Shown: positions 16,252 through 25,466, counted from the first letter of the stretch. The stretch is 64,000 nt of DNA from CAYPNF01 sp964411985 (GCA_964411985.1 CAYPNF010000011.1:124001-188000); one strand, 5' to 3'. Notes: generated by a model from the sequence alone, not told the origin. Numbers and translations: made by a program.

Positions 16252-16258
16252 CCATACC

Positions 16259-17641
16259 ATGAAAAATCGAAAGCGAATCTTTGGAACCGATGGAGTGCGT
16301 GGCACCGCCAACATCGAGCCGGTCACGGCGGAGACGGCTCTGAAGTTGGGAAGAGCCGCCGCCCACGTGTTCAAGACCCTCGAAAGCCACGCCCGCGGGA
16401 AGGGACGGCACCGGATCGTGATTGGCAAGGATACCCGGCTTTCCGGGTACATGCTCGAAAACGCCCTCTCATCAGGCATCCTCTCCATGGGGGTGGATGT
16501 CCTCTTCATCGGCCCGTTGCCCACCCCCGGTGTTGCCTACGTGACTCGCAGCTTGCGCGCTGATGCCGGCATCGTCATCACCGCTTCGCACAATCCTTAC
16601 GACGACAACGGCATCAAGTTTTTCCGCGCTGACGGCTATAAACTGGATGATGCTATCGAAACGAGGATTGAGGAACTGGTTTTTAGCGGTGCCATCGAGA
16701 GTATCCGCCCGGTCGCAAGCGAAGTGGGGAAAGCCATTCGCATCGACGACGCCCTTGGACGGTATATCGAGTATGCCAAGGCCTCTTTTCCCAAAGGAAT
16801 GACGCTGGACGGCATCCGGGTGGTGGTGGATTGCGCCAACGGTGCCGCCTATAAGTCGACCCCCTGCGTCTTGAGGGAGCTGGGTGCGGACGTGATCGTC
16901 TACGGAAATACCCCCGATGGTACGAACATCAACAAGAATTGTGGTTCGATCCACCCGGAGGAGTTGTGCCGCAAGGTTGTAGAACATCGGGCACAACTCG
17001 GAATTGCCCACGATGGCGATGCGGACCGAGTTCTCCTCTGTGACGAGCAGGGGAAACTGGTGGATGGCGATGACATTCTGGCGATCACCGGTCTGGACAT
17101 GCTGGCGGAAGGCATTCTTGCAGAGAAGACGATTGTTGCCACCGTGATGAGCAACGCTGGTCTGGCTGTGGCCATCGAAGAAGCCGGCGGACGCCTGATC
17201 CGCACCGATGTCGGTGACAAGAACGTCATCGATGAGATGCTGCGGAACGGGTACCGGGTCGGAGGAGAGCAGAGCGGACACATGATTTTCCGGGATCATT
17301 CCTCGACGGGGGACGGGTTGGTGGCGGCGCTGCAGGTGCTTCGCATCATGAAAGTCAGGAACGCCCTGCTGTCGCAGATCTCCCTTTGCTGGACTCGTTT
17401 TCCCCAGTTGGTGACCAATGTCCGTGTGAAGGAAAAGGTGCCGTTCGAAAAGCTGAAGGATGTGACGGACCTGGTCAAAAAAGCGGAGGCCGAGCTCAAG
17501 ACGGAGGGGGGGAGAGTCCTCTTGCGCTATTCTGGCACGGAGCCCAAAGCCCGTTTGCTGCTCGAGGGACGAACCAAAGAACCGTTGCAGCGGTGGAACG
17601 AGGCGATCTGCCAATCCATCAAAGACCAGATCGGCGCGTAA
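16259..17641 (+). CDS. glmM: Phosphoglucosamine mutase
   Basis: A 460-residue enzyme that converts glucosamine-6-phosphate to glucosamine-1-phosphate for UDP-GlcNAc, peptidoglycan and LPS. The phosphorylated serine is Ser110 in TASHNPYDDNG. The metal loop is HDGDADR, the sugar loop is GGEQSGHMIF, and the phosphate-binding C-terminal loop is RYSGTEPKARLL. The length is normal for GlmM. It closes the folP-cdaA-cdaR-glmM group. GlmM binds and inhibits CdaA in Firmicutes; the shared operon suggests the same link between wall precursors and c-di-AMP here. Confidence 0.97.
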   Translation: MKNRKRIFGTDGVRGTANIEPVTAETALKLGRAAAHVFKTLESHARGKGRHRIVIGKDTRLSGYMLENALSSGILSMGVDVLFIGPLPTPGVAYVTRSLRADAGIVITASHNPYDDNGIKFFRADGYKLDDAIETRIEELVFSGAIESIRPVASEVGKAIRIDDALGRYIEYAKASFPKGMTLDGIRVVVDCANGAAYKSTPCVLRELGADVIVYGNTPDGTNINKNCGSIHPEELCRKVVEHRAQLGIAHDGDADRVLLCDEQGKLVDGDDILAITGLDMLAEGILAEKTIVATVMSNAGLAVAIEEAGGRLIRTDVGDKNVIDEMLRNGYRVGGEQSGHMIFRDHSSTGDGLVAALQVLRIMKVRNALLSQISLCWTRFPQLVTNVRVKEKVPFEKLKDVTDLVKKAEAELKTEGGRVLLRYSGTEPKARLLLEGRTKEPLQRWNEAICQSIKDQIGA

Positions 17642-17683
17642 ACACCAGCTTGCGCGCCTGCCGGCCTGCGTTATCTTGGGACG

Positions 17684-18697
17684 ATGAATATTCAAGCCTT
17701 CGCTGCCGCCGCTCCAGGGGCCAAACTGGAACCTTTTGAGTTCAATCCGGGTCCGCTTGGCGAGGAACAGGTGGAAGTTCAGGTGAACCACTGTGGGGTG
17801 TGCCACTCGGACCTTTCGATGCTCGACAACGAGTGGCACATGTCGAGCTACCCTCTTGTGCCCGGCCACGAGGCGGTGGGGACCGTCGCCGCCGTGGGGG
17901 ACAAGGTAAAGGGAGTGCGTGTCGGTCAGCGGGTGGGCGTCGGCTGGTTTTCCGCGAGTTGCATGGCTTGCCCCCAATGTCTCACTGGTAATCACAATCT
18001 GTGCGGCCACGGCGAACAGACCATTGTCAACCGCCACGGCGGCTTCGCCGACCGGGTGCGTTGTCACTGGGCATGGGCCGTCCCTTTGCCCGACCGGTTG
18101 GATGTCACTGCGGTCGGGCCCCTTTTCTGCGGGGGTATTACCGTGTTTGCCCCCATCCTTCAATGCGGTGTCCTGCCCACCGACCGGGTGGGGGTGATTG
18201 GCATCGGAGGTCTAGGTCACCTTGCCCTTCAATTCTTGAGTAAGTGGGGGTGTGAAGTCATCGCCTTTACTTCCAGCGAATCCAAACGCCGCGAAGCCCT
18301 GAGCCTGGGCGCGCATGACGTGGTGAGTTCGAACGACCCGGCCGCCATGAAGAAGCTGAGCGGATCGCTCAACTTCATTCTTTCTACCGTCAACGTTCCT
18401 TTGGCCTGGGACTCCATCTTGGGCTGCCTTGCCCCGAAAGGCAGGCTCCACCTGGTGGGTGCGGTTCTGGAGCCGATTCCTGTCTCCGCTTTTGGCCTGA
18501 TTGCCGCGAGCAAGTCCATCTCGGGGTCTCCACTTGGCAGTCCTGCGACGGTGGCTACCATGCTTCAGTTCTGCGCCCGCCATCAAATCCACCCCACCGT
18601 CGAGCACTTCCCTCTTTCACGGGTCAACGAAGCGATGGATCATCTCCGAGCCGGAAAGGCCCGATATCGGATTGTGTTGGATAACGACTTTCGTTGA
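17684..18697 (+). CDS. Zinc-dependent alcohol dehydrogenase (CAD/YahK-like)
   Basis: A 337-residue medium-chain dehydrogenase. Catalytic zinc ligands are visible in CGVCHSD, PGHEAVG and GPLFCGGITVF. The structural zinc site CMACPQCLTGNHNLC is complete. GVIGIGGLGHLALQF is the NAD(P)-binding strand. The pattern NEW...YPLVPGHE and LFCGGITVFAP is that of cinnamyl-alcohol / NADP-dependent aldehyde reductases (YahK, AdhA). The substrate is probably an aldehyde but is not determined. It starts 42 bases after glmM and may be co-transcribed or have its own promoter. It converges with the prepilin-like gene. Confidence 0.9.
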   Translation: MNIQAFAAAAPGAKLEPFEFNPGPLGEEQVEVQVNHCGVCHSDLSMLDNEWHMSSYPLVPGHEAVGTVAAVGDKVKGVRVGQRVGVGWFSASCMACPQCLTGNHNLCGHGEQTIVNRHGGFADRVRCHWAWAVPLPDRLDVTAVGPLFCGGITVFAPILQCGVLPTDRVGVIGIGGLGHLALQFLSKWGCEVIAFTSSESKRREALSLGAHDVVSSNDPAAMKKLSGSLNFILSTVNVPLAWDSILGCLAPKGRLHLVGAVLEPIPVSAFGLIAASKSISGSPLGSPATVATMLQFCARHQIHPTVEHFPLSRVNEAMDHLRAGKARYRIVLDNDFR

Positions 18698-18730
18698 TTG
18701 CCACGAAGCCAGGGCTGTTGCCCCACCAGG

Positions 18731-18774
18731 CACGGAATCCTTCCGTGAAGCCGGATGCTGAGGGAGTTCTCAGC
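18731..18774. terminator. Two hairpins between convergent genes
   Basis: CACGGAA-TCC-TTCCGTG (18731-18747) and GCTGAG-n6-CTCAGC (18757-18774) lie between the alcohol dehydrogenase and prepilin-like genes. There is no T run, so termination by this pair is only probable. Confidence 0.4.
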
Positions 18775-18783
18775 TTGGATTCC

Positions 18784-19536
18784 CTATGGTGACTCCAGTC
18801 CCAGTAGCAAAGGAGTCGGTATTTGGCCCACTTTGGCGGAAGCCAAGCGACTGTCAATGGACCCTGCCACAGGCGGTATGGACTCGATATGATGGTCCCC
18901 AAAGACAGCGGTCACACGCCCTTGGTGCCGAAAGTGGGCTGTGGCTTCATTCGTGCTCAGATAGTAGAACTCTTCGAGCATCGGATTCGAGGCTGAGGCA
19001 GGAGGCTGGAACGTGTTGATTTGCGCTGCATCCCCGAGGAAAACCAGGCGCGACGGCGACGGGAACTGGTTCATATTCACCGCCGGGGCGGTTGCCAGGG
19101 CGGACAACCGCAGATTGTAGCCGTATCCATACGCAGATCCCGAGGCCTTCAGCTTGAAACCAGCGGCCCGGGTGTTGAGGGAAGGGCACGATTCAACTCC
19201 GCGGCCCCCCAGGTAAGGGTAAAGGGCGCCTTGGGTTGCATCAAAGCGCCGCCCTCCTTCCGCACCCCTTTCCAGCCAGCCAAACCAGTAGAGATCACCC
19301 CCGTTGGTGGAGGCTCCCCGATACCGGAAACAGTGTCCCCCATTGTCATCCCAGTACAACTGCCCTGCCAAGCCTAACTGTCGCAGGTTGCTCGTACAGC
19401 GAGCCTGGTGGGCAGCGGACTTGCACCGCGCCAGCGAAGGCAACAGGAGCGATGCCAGAACTCCCAGGATCGCGATGACCACCAGCAGCTCGATGAGTGT
19501 GAAGCCGCCGGTGTTAATGGATCTTCTCAAGCTCAC
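18784..19536 (-). CDS. Prepilin-like protein (N-methylation motif)
   Basis: A 250-residue protein with a classic type IV prepilin leader, MSLRRSINTGG, cleaved before FTLIELLVVIAILGVLAS (Glu at +5). The body is of the major-pilin-like G/H family common in Planctomycetes and Verrucomicrobia (RCTSNLRQLGLAGQLYWDDN is typical; LFYLGDAAQINTF-type and FRHQGRVTAVFGDHH segments close it). The GTG at 19536 is chosen because it gives an 11-residue leader and overlaps the stop of the upstream gene as GTGA. The frame extends further but without sense. It is predicted to be processed by a prepilin peptidase not seen here. The pair lies downstream of a cobalamin riboswitch. Confidence 0.88.
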   Translation of the reverse strand: MSLRRSINTGGFTLIELLVVIAILGVLASLLLPSLARCKSAAHQARCTSNLRQLGLAGQLYWDDNGGHCFRYRGASTNGGDLYWFGWLERGAEGGRRFDATQGALYPYLGGRGVESCPSLNTRAAGFKLKASGSAYGYGYNLRLSALATAPAVNMNQFPSPSRLVFLGDAAQINTFQPPASASNPMLEEFYYLSTNEATAHFRHQGRVTAVFGDHHIESIPPVAGSIDSRLASAKVGQIPTPLLLGLESP

Positions 19537-20558
19537 GGTTTGGTAAGGACAACCCGATAGTACGACCCCCGCGACCCTCCCGCTCTGGCGTCCATCAGGG
19601 TCAGTGCATCTCCGGTCCCAGGTGTGGAAGTGCTGGCGGATTCCCACTGACCTAGCACGTCAGAGGCTTCCAGGGTATAGGTCCAGCCCTCGCTACTGGG
19701 AAACTCCACCCCCCATTTGCCTTCCACTTGTCTAAGGGAGATCCATGGAGCAGGCGATGCCGGTGTCGTGAGGGTGAGATCATCAAGGATGCCGTGCGCT
19801 AAGACGGAGCCCCCCCAGACCGGATCCTGACCTTCGTCACTGTAACTCATCACGGCGATCGAATCGACCCGAAAATCGAAACCTTCGGGAACCACTGCAT
19901 CCTGGATGGGGCCGAAGGCCTCCCCATTGCGGGTGATGATGGTTGTTAGGGTGTGATTGGTGGCTTGGTAACCCATCACCACATGGAAGAGATCCTTTGT
20001 CGTCAATTCCAGCGGAAACGTGAATCCGGTTGCGAACTGAAGGTTGCTGGAGATGATGGTTGGAGATACGGTGGCCCCGAAGCCCGAGTCAGGGAAGTAG
20101 TCCAATTCCACCAGGTTCCACGCGTTGGTGCCCGAGCCGCGGAGAAAGCCCGGAACTGTGGCTGAGCGCAGCTCGAGGAGGCCTAGCGCTATCTGAAACA
20201 TGCCAGCTTTGTTGGTATTCACACCTAGTTGGATATCCTGCAAGGTGAGATCGAACTTCAGCTCAAAACTGTCGGATCGGGACAGCACGGTGCCAATCGG
20301 GCGATAGAAATAGCTGTTGGGCCGGCGACTGTCCCAGGTGATGTGCAGCTTGCCGGTTGCCGCATCCCATGTGAAAAGGTCGGCCTGCCCGAAGGTCTTC
20401 CAGCCCGAGGACAGCGGATCTGAATTGAAATCCTCCCGGTAGGTCACGGGGGAGGGCGGAGCCCCTGCGGTTAGGATGGCAGAGGCGGCGAAGTGGCTCA
20501 GAGAGAGGGCCAGCAGCGCCCGGCTAAGCGGAACGGCGATTTTCGGCACGGACTTCAT
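19533..20558 (-). CDS. Secreted LamG/concanavalin-like protein with recurring C-terminal tail
   Basis: A 341-residue secreted protein. The signal peptide runs to about residue 32 (LSRALLALSLSHFAASA core). YREDFNSDPLSSGWKTFG and the following beta-rich body (FELKFDLTLQDIQ, NLVELDYFPDSG, DSIAVMSYSDEG, ILDDLTL) resemble a concanavalin-like jelly roll. The last 60 residues are the recurring tail (YTLEASDVLGQWESAS...YYRVVLTKP). The ligand is unknown. It is the first gene after the cobalamin riboswitch on the minus strand and is coupled to the prepilin-like gene by a GTGA overlap. A corrinoid-binding surface role is therefore possible, but this is inference. Confidence 0.78.
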   Translation of the reverse strand: MKSVPKIAVPLSRALLALSLSHFAASAILTAGAPPSPVTYREDFNSDPLSSGWKTFGQADLFTWDAATGKLHITWDSRRPNSYFYRPIGTVLSRSDSFELKFDLTLQDIQLGVNTNKAGMFQIALGLLELRSATVPGFLRGSGTNAWNLVELDYFPDSGFGATVSPTIISSNLQFATGFTFPLELTTKDLFHVVMGYQATNHTLTTIITRNGEAFGPIQDAVVPEGFDFRVDSIAVMSYSDEGQDPVWGGSVLAHGILDDLTLTTPASPAPWISLRQVEGKWGVEFPSSEGWTYTLEASDVLGQWESASTSTPGTGDALTLMDARAGGSRGSYYRVVLTKP

Positions 20559-21060
20559 ATGTCTTCATTTCGATTGGCTTCCGCCAGGGAAGCTAGTTCT
20601 GGTCGGCGGGGTTAACCGCGGTTCTGATAGAGACCAGCTCGGAGCCGAAGACAAGGAATCGGAGGGTGCCGAAACGACAAAGCCTTCAGACCCCGACAAG
20701 ACGGCGAATGAAGGCATTCTGTCACCTGCCTCGAATACTGTTCGAGGGGCTAGCCTCATCCTTCTCTTGAACGGAGAAGTTGATCCCGCATAGGCGGGAC
20801 CTGACGAGCACAGCTTTAGCGGTATCCTGACTGCAGGCCTCAAACCTCGCTCCCGCCTTCCCATCCCGCACATGCGGTATAGTGGCCGTGGGAGTCTGTA
20901 GCCCGACACAGTGGCGTAACCGTCCCCGATTCTCACGGGGTTCCCGAAACAAAAGCCGTGTTTCGCAACCGTACCCGCCTGATGCCGGTACAGTTGACAA
21001 TTCAAAGAACCATCGCTTTCCTAGACTCTTGCTCCAGGAAAGCCAAGCTCAAACCAGAAA
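20559..21060. other. 502-base divergent spacer: riboswitch and leader
   Basis: It separates the minus-strand secreted-protein gene from the plus-strand ABC ATPase. It holds the cobalamin riboswitch at 20783-20965. Between the riboswitch and the ATG at 20558 there is about 225 bases of leader with a hairpin, CCTCGAA-n5-TTCGAGG (about 20732-20750), that may belong to the expression platform. An ORF on the minus strand (20565-21005) runs through the riboswitch and is not considered a gene. Confidence 0.6.
20783..20965 (-). promoter_or_regulatory. Cobalamin riboswitch
   Basis: On the minus strand the conserved B12-box region is present. GGGAA is followed by CCCCGTGAGAATCGGGG (stem-loop), then ACGGTTACGCCACTGTG (20907-20950 region), and later AGTCAGGATACC (20832-20821). 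A hairpin TCCCGC-loop-GCGGGA (20784-20799) sits where the P13/L13 pseudoknot arm is expected. These match the known cobalamin aptamer core in order and spacing. It precedes the secreted-protein/prepilin pair. The aptamer normally turns genes off when adenosyl- or other cobalamin is bound; here the mechanism (terminator or ribosome-site masking) is not clear. Confidence 0.82.
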
Positions 21061-21786
21061 ATGATCGAACTTGAGGGACTGACAAAGCTGTACGACCGCT
21101 TTGTGGCGGTGAAGGAACTTGGTTTCGTCGTGCGGCCGGGGGAGATCATGGGACTGGTGGGGCCCAACGGGGCCGGCAAGACCACTACCCTGCGCTGCCT
21201 CTCCGGGGTGATCCCCCCCACGCAAGGCACCATCCGTATCGTTGGCCAAGACCTGAGAGCCAACCCCTTGGAAGCCAAAAAGCGCCTCGCCTACTTCCCC
21301 GACGAACCCCGACTGTTCGATTATCTGACCGTCCACCAGCACTTGAACTTCGTCGCCCGCCTTTACCAAGTCGCGGATTGGCAGGGGACTGCCGAGGGGT
21401 TGCTGGGGGAATTGGAGCTGACGGACAAACGGCACAGCCTCCCTTCCGAGCTTTCCCGCGGCATGAAGCAGAAACTCGCCATCGCTTGTGGCTTGCTGCA
21501 TCGGCCTCAGGCCATCTTTTTTGACGAGCCGCTCACGGGGCTCGACCCCGTCGGGATGCGGAAGATGAAGGATACCATCAGGCGCCTGGCCTTGGAAGGT
21601 TCCGCCATTATTCTGAGTTCGCACCTCCTCTACCTGGTGGAGGAGATCTGTACACACCTCCTAATTCTCAAGCAAGGTGAGAAGGTGGCTCATGGGTCCC
21701 TGGAGGAAGTCAGAGCCAGGTTTGCTCACCAGACTGCGGAGAACAGCCTGGAAGAGGTCTTCTTTCGCGCGACTGGGCACCTATGA
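21061..21786 (+). CDS. ABC transporter ATP-binding protein
   Basis: A 241-residue ATPase. Walker A is GPNGAGKTTT, the signature is LSRGMKQKLA (Gln/Arg variant of LSGGQ), Walker B is AIFFDEPLTGLDP, and the H-loop is ILSSHLL. It is of the CcmA/NatA-like exporter class used by ABC-2 systems. It overlaps the next gene as ATGA, so the two encode one transporter. The substrate is not evident. Its position between the riboswitch transcript (divergent) and the exopolysaccharide genes leaves the role open. Confidence 0.92.
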   Translation: MIELEGLTKLYDRFVAVKELGFVVRPGEIMGLVGPNGAGKTTTLRCLSGVIPPTQGTIRIVGQDLRANPLEAKKRLAYFPDEPRLFDYLTVHQHLNFVARLYQVADWQGTAEGLLGELELTDKRHSLPSELSRGMKQKLAIACGLLHRPQAIFFDEPLTGLDPVGMRKMKDTIRRLALEGSAIILSSHLLYLVEEICTHLLILKQGEKVAHGSLEEVRARFAHQTAENSLEEVFFRATGHL

Positions 21787-23528
21787 GAAGTGCCCTTGTC
21801 TATCTCTGTGCGAGGTCGCTCGGGAATATGTTAGCGGCGCAGTGGAAACGCTTGAAGAAACCCCAGTACCTGGCCGCCGCCTTGCTTGGGACTGCCTATC
21901 TGGGTTTCTTCCTGCTTCGCCCCTTTGTTTTGTCCCATTCCCAGCCCAACGGTCCATCCTTTCCCTCCTTCGTGGATGGCCGATGGCTGGAGACGATGGG
22001 TGCCGTCCTCGTGGCTCTCTATGTTGCCTTTTGCTGGCTCGTCCCGAGGAAGAGGGCCTTGCTGGACTTTACGGAGGCTGAAATTGCTTTCTTGTTTCCT
22101 GCACCCCTTTCACGCCGCCAGCTCATAGGATTCAAGTTGGTGAAGTCACAGCTGAAACTCATGCCAGGCGCACTCCTGATGACCTTGCTCTGCACTCGTT
22201 CCGAGGATGGCTGGAGATCGGTCGCCCTGGTGTTCGCCTGGTGGCTGGCGCTCATGGTGCTTGAGTTCCACGCCATGGTCGCCTCTTTTGTGCGCACCTT
22301 GTGGCTCGACTCCGGCATCGCCGGACGACGCAGGCTTTGGGTGGCGCGCGCTGGTGCCGCGCTCATTATTGTCGGGCTCTTTTCGTGGATCCTCCATGCC
22401 AGGAATCGCGTGGACGTCTCTTGGGGAGAGCCTGAGTTCTTCCAATCCTGGGGAGGATTCCTCTCCCAGGACCCTTTCGCCCGGCTTCTGCTTTGGCCCT
22501 TCCGCATTCTGGTACGGCCCTTCACCGCAGTCGGGTGGCTCCCGCTCGTCGGAGCCTTATTAACTGCGGCGATCGCGGCGGGGATACACGCTTTTTGGAT
22601 TCTTCGTTGTGATGTCGCCTTTGAAGAGGCTGCGCTGGCGCGTGCCAGGGAAAAGGCCCAAGCGGTCGCGCTCATGCAGGCGGGAAGGTCCTTGGCGGTT
22701 GGCGCTTTGGGACGCCGAGCTCCGGCTCCGTTCTCCTTGGCTCCGACTGGTCCCCGCTTCGTCGCACTCTTTTGGAAAAACCTGGTCGCCGCGCTCGCGC
22801 TGTTCAACCTGCGTTTCTGGTTGATCGTACTCGCTGGGCTTGTTCTCGCCATGACTCTCCTGCGCTTCGCTCTTCCCCAGGCCTTCGGAGACTGGGGGCG
22901 GATTGCGGGGATTTTCCTGATTGGCCTGTCTCCGCTGATTTTCATCATGGGGCCTTTCTTCGCACAGTTCGATCTGCGCCAGAACCTGGCACTCACTGAC
23001 CTTCTGAAGACGTATCCTCTCCCGGGTTGGCAGATTGTCGTGGGTGAGCTGATGGCTCCAACACTGGTTCTCGCACTCGTGCAGGGTTGTTGTTCCGCGG
23101 CGATCCTAGTGCTTGCGCCGATCCCTCCTTTGGCCCGAATCGATTCATCGCTGCGCCTCACTTTGTTGGGCTGTCTGGTGGTGCTTCTGCCAGCCTTCAA
23201 CTTTCTATGTCTTCTCGTTCTTAACGGTGCGGCGCTCCTCTTTCCCGCCTGGTTCCGCCTCGTAGGAGGCGCGGGAGCCGGTTTAGAGGCGCTCGGTCAC
23301 CGTCTGCTGGTCATGTTGGGCTATGTGTTGGTGGTTGGCGGCGGGTTGCTTTTCCCCGCAGGGGCGTTCATGGGACTATTTGCTCTGCTCAGGCCCTTCA
23401 CGGGCCTCAACCTGGCTCTCTGTCCCGCCAGCTTGGTCGCCCTGATCCTGCTGTCAGGTGAGCTCGGCTATTTGGTGTTTTTGCTCGGAAAACGCTTTGA
23501 AGAGATGGACGTTGCCACCGAGTCTTGA
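21783..23528 (+). CDS. ABC exporter membrane subunit
   Basis: A 581-residue polytopic membrane protein with roughly 12 hydrophobic segments (for example LAAALLGTAYLGFFLL, LVALYVAFCWLVP, LIIVGLFSWILH, FWLIVLAGLVLAMTLL, LGYVLVVGGGLLFPAGAF). The loop RKRALLDFTEAEIAFLFPAPLSRR with FTEAE and FLFPAP is characteristic of putative ABC-2-type exporter subunits. It is translationally coupled to the ATPase gene (ATGA overlap at 21783). The substrate is unknown. Confidence 0.85.
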   Translation: MRSALVYLCARSLGNMLAAQWKRLKKPQYLAAALLGTAYLGFFLLRPFVLSHSQPNGPSFPSFVDGRWLETMGAVLVALYVAFCWLVPRKRALLDFTEAEIAFLFPAPLSRRQLIGFKLVKSQLKLMPGALLMTLLCTRSEDGWRSVALVFAWWLALMVLEFHAMVASFVRTLWLDSGIAGRRRLWVARAGAALIIVGLFSWILHARNRVDVSWGEPEFFQSWGGFLSQDPFARLLLWPFRILVRPFTAVGWLPLVGALLTAAIAAGIHAFWILRCDVAFEEAALARAREKAQAVALMQAGRSLAVGALGRRAPAPFSLAPTGPRFVALFWKNLVAALALFNLRFWLIVLAGLVLAMTLLRFALPQAFGDWGRIAGIFLIGLSPLIFIMGPFFAQFDLRQNLALTDLLKTYPLPGWQIVVGELMAPTLVLALVQGCCSAAILVLAPIPPLARIDSSLRLTLLGCLVVLLPAFNFLCLLVLNGAALLFPAWFRLVGGAGAGLEALGHRLLVMLGYVLVVGGGLLFPAGAFMGLFALLRPFTGLNLALCPASLVALILLSGELGYLVFLLGKRFEEMDVATES

Positions 23529-23600
23529 TGACCTCCCTTGGTTGCCAGCTCCGATGGCCCATTCGTTTTTTATTGAGCAAACAGGCCCTCTTGTTGTCTG

Positions 23601-24623
23601 ATGTCTCTGGCTATCAAGATGTCAGAAAGTACACAATCGAAACCGAGCCTGTTCCAGGAATTTCGCCAGGATTTTGCCCTCGTTTGGCCGAGGATCCCGG
23701 ATAAGGGGTTGTTTCTGGGTTTGTTGGCCCTTTGGCTGTTGATCTTCCAGTTCATCGGCAATTCCACTTTCGGCTACGTCGATTCTCCGTCGCTTTTTGT
23801 CTGGCTCTCCCAGTGCTACAACCACGCCAACTCAGACGATAGCCACGGAAATCTTATCCCGTTTATTGTGTTGGGTTTATTGTGGTGGAAACGCAACGAT
23901 TTCTTCGGTTTGGAACCCCGCGTTTGGTGGCCGGGATTAGGGATCCTGGCTGTTTCCATGATCCTCCATATCCTCGGTTATTCCATCCAGCAGCAACGCG
24001 TCTCCGCTGTGGCTCTGTTCCTGGGAGGATTCAGCCTTATCGCGTTGGTTTGGGGATGGAAGGTCGCCAGGACGTGTCTGTTTCCGTACTTTCTTTTCGC
24101 CTTTAGCATCCCCACCAGCGCTGTGCTCGAGCCTCTCACCATCCCCCTTCGGTCCATCTCCACCGACATTTCGGTGGTGATCTGCCGTCACTTTTTGGGT
24201 ATCCCGGTGATTCAGGAGGGTGTCCAGTTGATCGATCCGAAAGGAGGATACCACTACGAGGTCGCGGCTGCTTGCAGCGGGATTCGCAGCCTCATCACCT
24301 TGACGGCGGTAACCACGGTGTACGGCTTCCTCACCCTTCCTGGAATCTGGAGACGAGGGATCATGGTCCTTTCCGCCCTGCCTCTAGCCCTGCTGGGAAA
24401 TGTGCTTCGCCTAGTCACGATCATTGTTGCCGCCCAGACCTTTGGACAAGCTGCTGGCGACTTTGTGCACGAGTGGTTCGGATTCGTGAGTTTCGCCATC
24501 GCTCTCGGGGGGATGGCCCTCTTGGGTAAGTGGCTCCGTCCGCGGGAGTCTCAGGCTGGCCACCCTCCAACGCCACCGTTGGAAAGAAGTGCCTCCGACG
24601 CGGCCTTGACACCCCAGAACTGA
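23601..24623 (+). CDS. Exosortase family membrane protease
   Basis: A 340-residue polytopic membrane protein of the exosortase/archaeosortase family, which cleaves PEP-CTERM-like sorting signals and moves proteins to the surface. The catalytic triad is visible: Cys225 in AAACSGIRS, Arg270 in GNVLRLVT and His290 in GDFVHEWFG. Several helices precede and follow the Cys. The EpsI gene lies 12 bases downstream, the usual partner in exosortase loci. An internal ATG at 23619 is an alternative start. I saw no PEP-CTERM-type tail on any protein in this window, so substrates must lie elsewhere. Confidence 0.93.
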   Translation: MSLAIKMSESTQSKPSLFQEFRQDFALVWPRIPDKGLFLGLLALWLLIFQFIGNSTFGYVDSPSLFVWLSQCYNHANSDDSHGNLIPFIVLGLLWWKRNDFFGLEPRVWWPGLGILAVSMILHILGYSIQQQRVSAVALFLGGFSLIALVWGWKVARTCLFPYFLFAFSIPTSAVLEPLTIPLRSISTDISVVICRHFLGIPVIQEGVQLIDPKGGYHYEVAAACSGIRSLITLTAVTTVYGFLTLPGIWRRGIMVLSALPLALLGNVLRLVTIIVAAQTFGQAAGDFVHEWFGFVSFAIALGGMALLGKWLRPRESQAGHPPTPPLERSASDAALTPQN

Positions 24624-24635
24624 CCGTTTTGTGCT

Positions 24636-25466
24636 ATGGAATCTGAGCCGAGAAGAAACCTGCAGACACCGAAATGGACCGCGGCCATCTTGGCGGTCTT
24701 GATCATGGCATTGGGAGCCGGATTGCTTGCCGGCTCCAAGAAACACCAAAAGTTGGGAAAACCTGGGGTCAAACTGACCCAGCCTTCCGCAGGGGAAGCC
24801 GTCGTGGTTCATCTCCCCGAAAGAGTGCTCTCCTATACTTCTTCCGAGGTTCCTCCCACCCAAATTGAGCTCGATACCCTCCCCAAAGACACGACTTTCG
24901 GGCGACGCGTGTATACGGCTCCCGACGGATTCCAGCTACAGATGACCGTCGTGCTCATGGGGACTGATCGAACCAGTATTCACAAACCTGAGTACTGCCT
25001 CACCTCCCAGGGGTGGACGATCACGCAACAGGAATCGACCACCATCCCGATCGCCCGGCCCCATCCCTATGCACTCCCTGTCCGGAAGTTCAGCACGGCT
25101 ATTGTGGCGCAAGATACTGCGGGTAAAGCTATTCCGTGGAGAGGCCTTTACGTTTTTTGGTTCGTCTGCGAAAACCGGCTGACCTCCAGCCACTTCTCTC
25201 GCATAGGGTGGATTACTCGGGAGCTGCTTCTCCATGGAACTCTGCCCCGATGGGCCTATGCTTCCTGCCTGGTGACTTTCCCTCCAGGAAAGGAAGATCT
25301 GGCTTACCAACGACTGGAGGAATTCTTGTCGGCTTCCGTGCCCGAGTTTCAGATCACCACCTTGCCTCCCGGGCTGGCTGAGATTGCACCCGCTGCACCC
25401 GATTCCGGCATTGCCTATTTGAACAACGTAAGATCTGATGAAAGTCTTGGCGCGGTTGCCCCCTGA
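24636..25466 (+). CDS. Exosortase-associated EpsI-like protein (DUF3485)
   Basis: A 276-residue protein with one N-terminal membrane segment (AAILAVLIMALGAGLLAG) and an outer domain with the conserved HKPEYCLTSQGW signature of EpsI/DUF3485. In several phyla this protein is fused to, or encoded beside, exosortase, and is required with it for exopolysaccharide-linked sorting. Here it is separate, 12 bases after exosortase. The exact biochemical role of EpsI is not established. It is followed by a sugar-phosphate transferase, so the cluster is an exopolysaccharide locus. Confidence 0.85.
   Translation: MESEPRRNLQTPKWTAAILAVLIMALGAGLLAGSKKHQKLGKPGVKLTQPSAGEAVVVHLPERVLSYTSSEVPPTQIELDTLPKDTTFGRRVYTAPDGFQLQMTVVLMGTDRTSIHKPEYCLTSQGWTITQQESTTIPIARPHPYALPVRKFSTAIVAQDTAGKAIPWRGLYVFWFVCENRLTSSHFSRIGWITRELLLHGTLPRWAYASCLVTFPPGKEDLAYQRLEEFLSASVPEFQITTLPPGLAEIAPAAPDSGIAYLNNVRSDESLGAVAP

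Noticed and set aside
16472..18163. 563-residue minus-strand ORF across glmM and the alcohol dehydrogenase
   Set aside because: Both plus-strand genes have complete family motifs; the antisense frame crosses two unrelated genes.
20565..21005. 146-residue minus-strand ORF across the riboswitch
   Set aside because: Its sequence is accounted for by conserved RNA elements, and the protein is compositionally odd with no family likeness.
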